Assembly (NCBI GenBank): GCA_020442225.1
Contig: JAGRKR010000481.1
Coordinates: 1 to 13,767, forward strand
Origin: Hyphomicrobiaceae bacterium
GTDB taxonomy: Bacteria; Pseudomonadota; Alphaproteobacteria; Rhizobiales; Hyphomicrobiaceae
DNA length: 13,767 nt
Direction of reading: 5' to 3'
Both the position numbers and the translations under genes were made by a program. A model generated the notes under the pieces. That model saw only the letters and a program-made list of their open reading frames with translations. It was not told the origin of the DNA and ran no database searches. Shown here one piece after another: positions 1-8,374 of this stretch (its first letter is position 1; the number at the start of each line of letters is the position of its first letter).

Positions 1-560
1 TCGAGATAGTCGAGCTCGCCGCCGATGGGCACGCCCTGCGCGAGGCGCGAGACCGTGACGGACGCGGGTGCAAGCTGCTCGGAGAGGTAGTGCGCGGTTG
101 CCTGTCCCTCGACGGTCGCACTGAAGGCGAGCAGGACCTCGGTGATCTCGGGAGCACTGGCGCGCGTCAGGAGATTGGCGATGTTGAGCTGATCGGGGCC
201 GATACCATCGAGCGGCGAAAGCGTGCCGCCGAGAACGTGATAGCGCGCATTGACCACGCCTGCGCGCTCCAGGGCCCAGAGGTCCTCGACCTCCTCTACC
301 ACCACGAGCAGGGCGGGATCGCGTCTGGGATCGGCGCAGATGGCGCACGGAGACGTCGTGTCGAGATTGCCGCAGCTCGGGCACACGATGATGGAGCGGG
401 CGGCCTCGGCCATGGCTGCCGCCAGCGGCTCGAGCAGCTCCGCCCGCCGCTTGATGAGCGTGAGTGCCGCCTTGCGCGCCGAGCGCGCCCCGAGGCCCGG
501 CAGTCTGGCCAGGAGCTGAATCAGCCGTTCGATCTCGGGGCCTGCGACCTTGCGGGTCAT
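1..560 (-). CDS. recR: Recombination mediator RecR (3' end cut by window edge)
   Basis: RecR acts with RecO (and RecF) to load RecA on gapped DNA during recombinational repair. The minus-strand frame starts at the ATG at 558-560 and runs 186 codons to the window edge without a stop. The usual family length is about 200 residues, so only the last dozen or so are missing. Seen in order: an N-terminal helix-hairpin-helix ([15 protein letters not shown], residues 19-33), a four-cysteine zinc finger (C60, C63, C72, C75), then a Toprim domain beginning [15 protein letters not shown] (residues 84-98), with HVLGG at 108-112 and the C-terminal [24 protein letters not shown] ribosome site lies 7 bases before the ATG. 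The gene immediately upstream is an epimerase, not the ybaB/dnaX pair that commonly precedes recR. Identification is very secure. Confidence 0.96.
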   Translation of the reverse strand, partial: MTRKVAGPEIERLIQLLARLPGLGARSARKAALTLIKRRAELLEPLAAAMAEAARSIIVCPSCGNLDTTSPCAICADPRRDPALLVVVEEVEDLWALERAGVVNARYHVLGGTLSPLDGIGPDQLNIANLLTRASAPEITEVLLAFSATVEGQATAHYLSEQLAPASVTVSRLAQGVPIGGELDYL

Positions 561-690
561 CGTGAGTCTCCTCGGTGCGAGCCCACGTGCACCGTCGACT
601 GGCCTTAGCTCGACTCGGGCCGCGAGTGCAAATGGCCTGGGCGCGAAAACAGAATGGCGAGCCCATTCGGGCGCGCAGCTTCCCGCAGGC

Positions 691-1632
691 TCAGGCCTTG
701 GCCGGCACGGCCAAGGCAGCAGGTGGAGCCCCTGCGGTCACCAGCCTGTGCACGAGCGCCACCGGATCGGGCTCGCGGAACACGAACCCCGCGGCGAGGG
801 CGCGCTCAGGACGCACGTTGTTGTTGCGAATGAGGTTCTCGGCCGACGCGCCCAGCAGCCGGTAGGCGAGCCGGTCGGGCAACGGCAGGCGCAGCAGACG
901 TCCCTGCGCCCCCTCGAGCGCCGCCAGCAGCTCTCCGGCCTTCAGCGGCACCGGAGTGACGCCGTTGACCGGTCCGACGGCCGACGGCGTCGAGAGCAGC
1001 CAGAGCACGAGCCGCTGGGCGTCGGAGAGGCCGATCACGGGGACATGCTGGCGGCCGTTGCCGATGCGGAAGCCGACATGGCGCGAGAGGCCGCCGAATG
1101 GCCGCGGCAGCGCCTGCTCGTCGATGATCGCGCCGAACCGCACCAGCGTCACCTGGCTGCCGTCCCCGGTTGCCGTCCAGGCGGCCTGCTCGAGCTGCTG
1201 GAACGCGCCCTGCAAAAGGCTCTGTGGCGGATCGAGCGGGAAGTCCTCATCGTAGCGCTCGCCCCAGCGAGCCGGATAGACGGCGGCCGACGAGGCGACG
1301 ATCCAGCGGACCGCTCGCCCATGGAATGCCTGCACCAGGGCTTGCGTCGGCCGGACACGCGAGGCGGTGATGCGGGAGGCCTTGTCGCCGGTCAGCCGAC
1401 CGTGGATGGGTTCGCCCATCAGATGCACCACGATCCTGGCGTCCTCGACCGCGGCTCGAGGTGGCGGCTCGCTGTTGGAGTGCCACTCGTGGATCGTGAC
1501 GGCAGGACCGAGCAACTCGCGGGCGCGGTGCGGACGGCGGGTCAGGACGGCGACGCGAGCGCCCACGTCGAGGAGCTGTCTCGTGACGAAACGGCCGATG
1601 CGGCCGGTGGCGCCGGTGATCAGGAAGCTCAC
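691..1632 (-). CDS. TIGR01777-type NAD(P)-dependent epimerase (SDR39U1/YfcH-like)
   Basis: An extended short-chain dehydrogenase of the TIGR01777 (YfcH/SDR39U1) family; the substrate of these proteins is generally unknown. The 313-residue product opens with a Rossmann motif ([14 protein letters not shown], residues 3-16). It then has VLTRRP (29-34), the family signature MGEPI (72-76) followed by [14 protein letters not shown], and [17 protein letters not shown] (114-130) where the family carries its active-site strand. The usual SDR YxxxK pair is not evident. The C-terminal part ([18 protein letters not shown]) matches the small DUF1731 domain at the end of these proteins. The start is a GTG at 1630-1632, chosen because the Rossmann strand follows at once; the ribosome site before it is weak. 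It lies between mepA (117 bases upstream) and recR (130 bases downstream), all on one strand, so cotranscription is possible but the gaps permit separate promoters. Confidence 0.9.
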   Translation of the reverse strand: MSFLITGATGRIGRFVTRQLLDVGARVAVLTRRPHRARELLGPAVTIHEWHSNSEPPPRAAVEDARIVVHLMGEPIHGRLTGDKASRITASRVRPTQALVQAFHGRAVRWIVASSAAVYPARWGERYDEDFPLDPPQSLLQGAFQQLEQAAWTATGDGSQVTLVRFGAIIDEQALPRPFGGLSRHVGFRIGNGRQHVPVIGLSDAQRLVLWLLSTPSAVGPVNGVTPVPLKAGELLAALEGAQGRLLRLPLPDRLAYRLLGASAENLIRNNNVRPERALAAGFVFREPDPVALVHRLVTAGAPPAALAVPAKA

Positions 1633-1749
1633 GTCGCCCCGCGCCCCTGATGCAGCGCGCTGGCGCGAGCCGGACGCGAATGGCCCCTGGAACTCTTGCG
1701 ACGCATGACTGACCGAAACTCCCTGGTGCGATTGCCGGGCAAACCTGCC

Positions 1750-2754
1750 CTACTGGTCGGCGCTCTTCGTCCTCACCGGCTCGGCGGCGAGCACGGTGCG
1801 GCACTCGGGCGGCAAGTGGTCGAGCGTAATCTGTGGACGCGGCTTCGGCTTGTAGCCGGGCGGTTTGGGCTTAGGCGGGCGCGGCGGCCGCGTCAGAAGC
1901 CGGTACCAGTCGTCAAGCTCCTTGCCGCATCCATCATCGGCGAGCGTCGGCTTCTGGGGTCTGCAGGTCGGGCTATCCTTGGGGCAACCGATGCGGATGT
2001 GCATGTGGTAATGATGGCCCCAATAGGGGCGCACTTTGTTGAGCCAGGCCCGCTCGCCCTTGACGGCCTCACAAAGCGCTTTCTTGATGGCCGGGTGCAC
2101 CAGCACGCGCTCGACCTCGGCATAGGACGCCGCGCGCTTGATCAGGCGCACGTGTGCGGGCGTCCAGACCTTCGGATCGACCGAAAGCTTGTCCTTGAGC
2201 ATAGAGACGGCCGACATCGTCTCGCGTTCGCGCGCGCTCAATCGTCGATCCGGCATAGGGGTGAGCCAGATATCGGCGTCGAGACCGATCTGATGGCTGG
2301 CGTGGCCGGTCAGCATGGGACCACCGCGCGGCTGCGCCAGATCACCGACCAGAAGACCCGGCCAGCCATCATGCTTCTTGGCGTCTTTGGCGAGGCGCTC
2401 GACCACGGCCACGAGTGTCGGATGGCCCCAGTTGCGGTTGCGGGAGAGCCGCATCGCCTGCCAGGCCGGGCCGTCGATGGGCAGGGCCTTGCCGCCGGCG
2501 AGACAGCCGCGCGAATAGAAGCCGATGGCGCGCGCCTTGAGTGCGGCCGGCGCTTTGGCGGCGCCGAACAGGGTCTTTGCCGGCGGTGGCGGCTTCTTGG
2601 GCGCCGCCTTGGCCTTCTTGGCCTTATCGGCCTTTTCGGCTGCCTCGGCCTTCCCGGCCGCTGGCTCCTTCGCCGCTGCCATGGTGATGGGCAGCACCGT
2701 CAGCAGCAAAACCGCCACCAGCCCTAGCCGGTCTCCGCGCGCGATCGTCATCAT
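1750..2754 (-). CDS. mepA: Penicillin-insensitive murein endopeptidase MepA (peptidase M74)
   Basis: A periplasmic zinc endopeptidase that cuts D-alanyl-meso-diaminopimelate cross-links in peptidoglycan. The 334-residue product has a signal peptide (hydrophobic residues about 10-27), then a Lys/Ala/Pro-rich linker (about 29-60), then the M74 domain. HASHQIGLDADIW (151-163) and WGHHYHMHIRI (245-255) carry the metal ligands. H154, D161 and H252 match H113, D120 and H211 of E. coli MepA at one constant offset of 41; H151, H247 and H250 also align. The C-terminus is unusual: a Pro/Lys-rich stretch (about 289-307) followed by a short tail. Two ATG codons lie in tandem (2754 and 2751), with GGGAG a few bases upstream. 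The gene diverges from the FAD oxidoreductase gene across about 150 bases that must hold both promoters; I see no convincing box pair there. The family assignment is firm. Confidence 0.95.
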   Translation of the reverse strand: MMTIARGDRLGLVAVLLLTVLPITMAAAKEPAAGKAEAAEKADKAKKAKAAPKKPPPPAKTLFGAAKAPAALKARAIGFYSRGCLAGGKALPIDGPAWQAMRLSRNRNWGHPTLVAVVERLAKDAKKHDGWPGLLVGDLAQPRGGPMLTGHASHQIGLDADIWLTPMPDRRLSARERETMSAVSMLKDKLSVDPKVWTPAHVRLIKRAASYAEVERVLVHPAIKKALCEAVKGERAWLNKVRPYWGHHYHMHIRIGCPKDSPTCRPQKPTLADDGCGKELDDWYRLLTRPPRPPKPKPPGYKPKPRPQITLDHLPPECRTVLAAEPVRTKSADQ

Positions 2755-2905
2755 CCCCCACTCCCGCCAGAACGAGGCTCAAATCTGTCAATAGGGCGCC
2801 AATTTGACCACAATCAGGCTGCGACCGCTCGCCCGATCGCGCCATGGACAGGACAACCCGCCGCTCGCATAGTGATGGCTCCCTGCTGACGCTGCGAGTC
2901 CAAGC

Positions 2906-4204
2906 ATGTTCACGACAGATGCCTTCTGGTGGGAAGCCGCCCCGCCGCAAGCTCTTCCCGAGCGCCCGGTTCCGGCCAACGCCGACGTCGTCATCATCGG
3001 CGCGGGCTATACCGGACTCAGCGCCGCCATCACGCTCGCCCGGGCCGGACGCAGTGTCGTCGCCTTCGATCGCATGAAGCCCGGCGAGGGCGCCTCCAGC
3101 CGCAACGGCGGCATCGCCAGCGGCAACCTGCGCCCCGGCTTCGCCGAGCTCACGCGCCGCTTCGGCGAGGCGCGCGCTCTGGCGATCCAGGCGGAATCGA
3201 AAACAGCACGCGAGGATCTTGCCGACTTCATCCGCCGCGAAGGCATCGATTGTGACTTCGTCCAGAGCGGCCGCTTCACCGGCGCGTCGAGTGCCAAGGA
3301 GTACGAGCAGCTCGCCCGGGAGGCCGAACGCCTCCGCGATCAACTCGGCATCGAGGCGCACGCCGTGCCTGCGAGCGAGCAGCGCAGGGAGCTTGGCACC
3401 GACTTCTATCACGGCGGCCTCGTGCGCATGGACATCGGCGGCCTGCATCCCGCCAAGCTGCATGCAGAGATGCTGCGGGTCGCGCTTGCGGCCGGCGCCG
3501 AGGTGCACGGCGAGACGCCGGTGCGCTCGCTGACACCGGGCGGAAGGGGCATTCGGCTCGAAACCTCGCGCGGCCCCATCGAGGCAAGCCAGGTGATCGT
3601 CGCCACCAACGGCTATACCGACGGCGTCGACCCATGGCTGCGCCGCCGCCTGGTCCCTGTGATGAGCCGGATCATCGCCACCGAGCCGATCTCGGACAAC
3701 CTTATGCGGCAACTCATGCCGGCCGGCCGCATGTGCTCGGAGACCCGCAAGCTGCACTACTACTTCCGACCCTCTCCCGATGGGCGCCGCATCCTCTGGG
3801 GCGGCCGCGACGGCGCCCTGCAGCCTGATCCGCAAGGCGCCACGCTCCGGCTCGAGCGCGCCATGCACGACGTTTTCCCGGAGCTGCGCGGCACGGCCAT
3901 CACGCACAGCTGGTTCGGCTATGTCGCCATGCATCTCGACATGGTGCCGCGCCTCTTCACGCACGAGGGCCTGCACTACGCCTGCGGCTACTGCGGCTCG
4001 GGCGTCGTTTGGGCGCGATGGGCGGGGCTGCATGCCGCACGGCAGGTGCTGGGCGAAAAGGAGGTGCGCTCGGCCTTCGATTTCCGCCCTCCTTCAGCCA
4101 TCCCGCTCTACCGCGGCCGCCCCTGGTTCATGCCGGCCGTGTTCAAGTGGTTCGAGTTGCAGGATCGCCTGTCGCAGCGCCTGAGGAAGAGGACCTCACC
4201 ATGA
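2906..4204 (+). CDS. FAD-dependent oxidoreductase of the DAO family (PuuB-like amine/amino-acid oxidase)
   Basis: A flavoprotein of the D-amino-acid oxidase (DAO) fold, most like gamma-glutamylputrescine oxidase PuuB and related amine or amino-acid oxidases. These oxidise a C-N bond, giving an aldehyde or oxo acid plus ammonia, with oxygen as acceptor. The 432-residue protein shows a FAD-binding Rossmann motif (VVIIGAGYTGLSAA, 28-41), the GASSRNGG loop typical of this clade (62-69), a second flavin-contact segment around IVATNGYTD (231-239), and a C-terminal FAD loop YACGYCGSGVVWA (358-370). The start ATG at 2906 leaves about 25 residues before the first FAD strand, usual for the family; its ribosome site is poor. 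The stop overlaps the start of the downstream cupin gene (ATGA), so the two are probably translationally coupled. The substrate cannot be read from the sequence; no other polyamine catabolism gene is visible here. Confidence 0.9.
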   Translation: MFTTDAFWWEAAPPQALPERPVPANADVVIIGAGYTGLSAAITLARAGRSVVAFDRMKPGEGASSRNGGIASGNLRPGFAELTRRFGEARALAIQAESKTAREDLADFIRREGIDCDFVQSGRFTGASSAKEYEQLAREAERLRDQLGIEAHAVPASEQRRELGTDFYHGGLVRMDIGGLHPAKLHAEMLRVALAAGAEVHGETPVRSLTPGGRGIRLETSRGPIEASQVIVATNGYTDGVDPWLRRRLVPVMSRIIATEPISDNLMRQLMPAGRMCSETRKLHYYFRPSPDGRRILWGGRDGALQPDPQGATLRLERAMHDVFPELRGTAITHSWFGYVAMHLDMVPRLFTHEGLHYACGYCGSGVVWARWAGLHAARQVLGEKEVRSAFDFRPPSAIPLYRGRPWFMPAVFKWFELQDRLSQRLRKRTSP

Positions 4205-4545
4205 AGCCGGTCGGCACGGCCACGGTGGCCGGGGAAACATGGGGTGGCTCGTGCACGGCCTGGCGGCTTGTCACCGGCCCCGATCTCGCCGTGGCGGAAG
4301 AGACGATGCCACCGGGAACGAGCGAGGCCTTTCATCATCACCAGCGCGCGCGGCAGTTCTTCTATGTGCTCGAGGGTACGCTCGCCATGGAGATGTCCGG
4401 CGAGACGCTCCGGCTCAGGGCCGGGCAAGGCCTGGAGATTGCCCCTGGCACGCCCCATCGCGCCCACAACCCGGGTCCGCAGACCACCCGCTTCCTCGTC
4501 GTCTCGGCCCCGACCAGCAAGGGCGACCGCGTGGAGACGAGCTGA
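4201..4545 (+). CDS. Small single-domain cupin protein
   Basis: A 114-residue beta-barrel protein of the cupin superfamily. Cupin motif 1 is seen as GTSEAFHHHQRARQFFYVLEG, with H45 and H47 as likely metal ligands, but Q52 sits where the usual third ligand is Glu. Motif 2 (GLEIAPGTPHRAHN) supplies H86 and N90. Small cupins of this type are often metal-dependent isomerases, dioxygenases or ligand-binding proteins, and none can be chosen from sequence. The ATG at 4201 overlaps the TGA of the FAD oxidase gene and is preceded by AGGA seven bases upstream, so the pair is a tight, probably coupled operon and the cupin likely acts on the same metabolite. It converges on fdhD with 39 bases between the stop codons, where I see no clear terminator. 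Confidence 0.88.
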   Translation: MKPVGTATVAGETWGGSCTAWRLVTGPDLAVAEETMPPGTSEAFHHHQRARQFFYVLEGTLAMEMSGETLRLRAGQGLEIAPGTPHRAHNPGPQTTRFLVVSAPTSKGDRVETS

Positions 4546-4584
4546 CCGGACAGCCCCCCTCACCGGCTCATGTGCGGCCGGACG

Positions 4585-5505
4585 TCAGTCCGCGTCCGCC
4601 GCGCTGCTCTTGCGCCGATGCCGCTTGGCCTCCTCGTCGACCATCGCGGGATCGCTATCGAAAACGAGCCGCTCCGCGCCCGAGAGCGCCACGAAACGCT
4701 TGCCGCGGGCCCGCCCGACCAGCGTCAGACCGGCCCGGCGCGCCAGATCGACACCCCAGGCCGTGAAGCCCGAGCGCGAGACGAGCACGGGAATGCGCAT
4801 CTTGACGGTCTTGATCACCATCTCCGAGGTGAGCCGCCCGGTCGTGTAGAAGATCTTGTCCTCGGGCGCGACGTCGTTGAGCATCATGTAGCCGGCGATC
4901 TTGTCGACCGCATTGTGCCGGCCGACATCCTCCATGTAGACCAGCGGCGCATCCTCCCGACACAGCACGCAGCCGTGGATAGCTCCGGCCTTGAGATAGA
5001 GGCTTGGCGCCGTGTTGATCTTGCGTGTCAGGGCATAGAGCCACGATGTTTTCAACCGCGCTTCCTTGGCGAGCGTGATCTCGTCGAAGGCCTCCATCAG
5101 ATCACCGAAGACGGTGCCCTGAGCGCAGCCGGAGGTCTGGATCTTCTTCTTGAGCTTCTCTTCGTAGTCGGTCTCGCGCCTGGTCCTGACGACCACCGTC
5201 GAGATCTCCTCGTCGTACTCGACGGCCATGATCTCGTCGTCCGGCCGCAGCATGTTCTGGTTGAGCAGGTAGCCGACGGCCAGGAGGTCGGGATGATCGC
5301 CGATGGTCATCATCGTCACGATTTCGCGCGCATTCAGGAAGAGCGTGAGCGGCCGCTCGGTGATGACGGGCGTGGCGATCGGCCGGCCGTCGTGATCGAT
5401 GCCTTCGACCGTGACAGACAACCGGGGGTCGTCGGGCTCGGGCCGCACGGCGAATTCGGTCAAGACGGAAGATTTGCGTCTGCTCATGGGACTGGCCTGC
5501 ACCAT
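4585..5505 (-). CDS. fdhD: Formate dehydrogenase accessory sulfurtransferase FdhD
   Basis: FdhD passes sulfur from a cysteine desulfurase to the bis-MGD molybdenum cofactor, which formate dehydrogenases need for activity; it acts in the cytoplasm. Family marks are TERPLTLFLNAREIVTMMTI (49-68), a sulfur-transfer loop TSGCAQGTVFGDLMEA with C127, EDVGRHNAVDKIAGY (192-206), TTGRLTSEMV (221-230) and SRSGFTAWGVDLARRAGLTL (243-262). The loop has one cysteine instead of the CxxC of E. coli FdhD, while a different CxxC appears at C179/C182. The open frame extends to an ATG at 5613, but I chose the ATG at 5505 (306 residues). The extra residues look non-coding, the family is normally 260-310 residues, and AGGA precedes this ATG by about 10 bases; the ATG at 5487 is the alternative. 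No formate dehydrogenase structural gene is in the window. Confidence 0.94.
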   Translation of the reverse strand: MVQASPMSRRKSSVLTEFAVRPEPDDPRLSVTVEGIDHDGRPIATPVITERPLTLFLNAREIVTMMTIGDHPDLLAVGYLLNQNMLRPDDEIMAVEYDEEISTVVVRTRRETDYEEKLKKKIQTSGCAQGTVFGDLMEAFDEITLAKEARLKTSWLYALTRKINTAPSLYLKAGAIHGCVLCREDAPLVYMEDVGRHNAVDKIAGYMMLNDVAPEDKIFYTTGRLTSEMVIKTVKMRIPVLVSRSGFTAWGVDLARRAGLTLVGRARGKRFVALSGAERLVFDSDPAMVDEEAKRHRRKSSAADAD

Positions 5506-6941
<1,436 letters not shown>

Positions 6942-6950
6942 CGACAATGG

Positions 6951-6980
6951 CTCCGGGGCGGGCGCGGTCCTGCCCCGGAG
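6951..6980 (+). repeat. GC-rich inverted repeat just after the TRAP gene
   Basis: CTCCGGGGC (6951-6959) pairs perfectly with GCCCCGGAG (6972-6980) and the stem can be extended inward by about three pairs, leaving a six-base loop. It starts nine bases after the TGA. Only a weak pyrimidine tract follows, so it may stabilise the mRNA 3' end or act as a first, leaky terminator ahead of the stronger one at 6999. Confidence 0.5.
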
Positions 6981-6998
6981 TATCTCTCTTGGCGGCAA

Positions 6999-7031
6999 GG
7001 CCTCCGCCCCGGGCGGGGGCCTGTTGTTTTT
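6999..7031 (+). terminator. Rho-independent terminator of the TRAP binding-protein gene
   Basis: GGCCTCCGCC (6999-7008) pairs with GCGGGGGCC ending at 7021 to form a 10-pair stem with one G-T wobble and a tight loop, followed by TGTTGTTTTT (7022-7031). This is a strong intrinsic terminator in the plus direction, about 60 bases after the TRAP stop codon. Confidence 0.82.
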
Positions 7032-7055
7032 CGTGGACACGACGGGACCGCGCCG

Positions 7056-7087
7056 GCAACTTTTCCACGGCGCAACTTTCCCCTGGA
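7056..7087. repeat. Imperfect tandem direct repeat, two 16-base units
   Basis: GCAACTTTTCCACGGC (7056-7071) is followed directly by GCAACTTTCCCCTGGA (7072-7087); 12 of 16 positions agree, including the first eight. A 16-base period places both copies on nearly the same side region of the helix at about 1.5 turns. It could be a tandem protein-binding site upstream of the palindrome, or chance. Confidence 0.35.
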
Positions 7088-7107
7088 CAAGTCGATGCTT
7101 GGCGATT

Positions 7108-7123
7108 GAGTTCCCGGGAACTC
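7108..7123. promoter_or_regulatory. Perfect 16-bp palindrome, candidate operator
   Basis: GAGTTCCCGGGAACTC is a perfect dyad with no spacer, located about 280 bases before the LolA start and about 75 bases after the terminator of the preceding gene. Such symmetric sites typically bind dimeric repressors or activators. It overlaps the weak TTGAGT box. No regulator gene is adjacent, and I do not recognise the motif. Confidence 0.4.
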
Positions 7124-7282
7124 GGACTAGGCTGCGATCGGTCGAGACGGAACCCCTCTGTGCGTCCGCCGGAAACGTCAATCGCACCCCCTGTTCGCGA
7201 TTCGGAGCGTCAGTCCCATTCCGCATCCAGGGGCCGGGGCATCGATCCGCATCTTCGGGAATGGGTGCGATTGGCAGCACAT

Positions 7283-7298
7283 GCCGGGTTCGCCCGGC
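7283..7298 (+). other. RNA hairpin with UUCG tetraloop in the LolA leader
   Basis: GCCGGG (7283-7288), TTCG, CCCGGC (7293-7298) would form an exceptionally stable small hairpin about 105 bases upstream of the LolA start codon. No T-tract follows, so it is not a terminator. It supports a structured 5' leader only if transcription starts upstream of it. Confidence 0.4.
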
Positions 7299-7404
7299 TC
7301 TACCGCACACGGCGAATTCGCGGTCTAAGCCAGTCGTGCCACCATATCGTCCGAATCTTGGGACATGCAGCAGCATCCCCGGGATCTTCAGGAGAGACAG
7401 ATTC

Positions 7405-8187
7405 ATGAGGTCGGACATCAGTCGTTCGTCGGACCGCCGCGCTGAACGCACGATTGTCGCGGGTCTGGCCGCTGTCGTGCTGCTTGTCGCCGCCTCCGCG
7501 AGCGCCGGCGCTCAGCAACCCCCTCAGGCCTCCGACAAGCCCGCCGCCAAGAAGGCGAGCCCGGTGGGCACGCCGGCTGGATGGGATCCCAAGGTTCAGA
7601 AATCCCAGGCGCCCAGCGTCACGGGGACCACGCTCGACCCAGCCAAGGTCGAAGCCGTGCAGAAGGTCTCCGCCTACTTCAATGCCATGCTGAACCTCAA
7701 GGGCGTCTTCCTGCAGACGACCGACGACAAGAAGCAGTCCAAAGGCCGCTTCTATGTGAAGCGCCCCGGCCGTTTCCGTTTCGACTATGCCGCGCCCAGC
7801 AAGCTCCGCATCCTCTCCGATGGGACCTACTTCTCCATCGAGGATCACGACATCAAGACCGTCGACGATTATCTGCTGACGTCGACGCCGTTCCGGCTGC
7901 TGCTGAGCAAGAATGTCGACATTCTCCGCGACGCCCACGTGCTCGATGTGCAGGAGTCGCCCGACCTCATCATCGTCTCGATGAAGGACAAGAGCCCCAA
8001 CACGGCGGGCCGCATCACCGTCTACCTCAGCAAGGCACCGCAGCTCGAGCTGAAGGAATGGGTGATCGTCGATGCGCAGGGCAGCAAGACGCGCATCGAG
8101 GTTGCAAAACTGATCACCACCGAGGAGCTGAACCCGAAGCTTTTCGTCCGCTCCAGGTTCGGCTTGAAGGGCCCGCAGGGCGACTGA
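7405..8187 (+). CDS. LolA-family outer-membrane lipoprotein carrier protein
   Basis: A periplasmic carrier that receives lipoproteins from the LolCDE transporter and hands them to the outer membrane. The 260-residue product has a basic N-terminus, a signal helix (TIVAGLAAVVLLVAASASAGA, about 16-36), a Lys/Pro/Ala-rich low-complexity linker (about 38-78), and then the LolA fold. The most telling stretch is GRFYVKRPGRFRFDY (114-128), matching the family pattern G-x-hydrophobic-x-(V/I)-KRP, followed by ILSDGTYFSIEDHD (136-149) and repeated beta strands to the C-terminus. I chose the ATG at 7405 because GGAGAG lies eight bases upstream and the signal peptide follows; the same frame is open for 600 bases further upstream but without family content. 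The gene name lolA is likely, but LolA-like paralogues exist, so no symbol is given. No transcription terminator is obvious directly after the stop. Confidence 0.9.
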   Translation: MRSDISRSSDRRAERTIVAGLAAVVLLVAASASAGAQQPPQASDKPAAKKASPVGTPAGWDPKVQKSQAPSVTGTTLDPAKVEAVQKVSAYFNAMLNLKGVFLQTTDDKKQSKGRFYVKRPGRFRFDYAAPSKLRILSDGTYFSIEDHDIKTVDDYLLTSTPFRLLLSKNVDILRDAHVLDVQESPDLIIVSMKDKSPNTAGRITVYLSKAPQLELKEWVIVDAQGSKTRIEVAKLITTEELNPKLFVRSRFGLKGPQGD

Positions 8188-8296
8188 TCGGAGCACCTGG
8201 GAACGATCGGATACCAGAGGGTGCAACCCGCTCGTTGAGACGCGCCGATTGACTTCAACCGTTGGTCGCAATGGGCGCGACCGATAAGGGTGCCCC

Positions 8297-8305
8297 TGTG
8301 GATAA
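8297..8305 (-). promoter_or_regulatory. Perfect DnaA-box sequence
   Basis: TGTGGATAA on the plus strand is the complement of TTATCCACA, the consensus DnaA box. It is followed by an unusually AT-rich run for this window (about 8306-8333). Only one exact box is seen, with no cluster and no origin-associated genes, so it is more likely an isolated DnaA-binding site or chance than an origin. Confidence 0.35.
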
Positions 8306-8340
8306 CCCTAAACTTTTCGTGATTTTTGAGTCATCGGGCA

Positions 8341-8368
8341 TTGCAACGTGGCTTTCCCATCCTATCTT
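8341..8368 (+). promoter_or_regulatory. Putative promoter of the small RNA
   Basis: TTGCAA (8341-8346) and TATCTT (8363-8368) are separated by 16 bases, with four of six consensus matches each. Transcription would start near 8375, just ahead of a run of hairpins that ends in an intrinsic terminator. The pair is modest on its own; its position is what makes it credible. Confidence 0.4.
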
Positions 8369-8374
8369 TAGGTC

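Larger units (their letters stand above)
7032..7404. other. Intergenic region upstream of the LolA-family gene
   Basis: These 373 bases have no supportable gene. The plus frame open here is only the upstream run of the LolA frame and has no family match. The stretch contains an imperfect 16-base tandem repeat (7056-7087), a perfect 16-base palindrome (7108-7123) and a six-pair hairpin with a TTCG loop (7283-7298). TTGAGT (7106-7111) overlaps the palindrome and could be a -35 box, with a poor TAGGCT 16 bases on. This suggests a regulated promoter and a long structured leader, but that is inference. Confidence 0.55.

Noticed and set aside
1737..1750. GGGCA/TGCCC hairpin just after the mepA stop as a terminator
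   Set aside because: Only five pairs and no T-tract on the minus strand; too weak to call.
2624..4033. Minus-strand frame of 469 codons across the FAD oxidase gene
   Set aside because: It overlaps both mepA and the oxidase, which have clear family motifs; no recognisable fold in the shadow translation.
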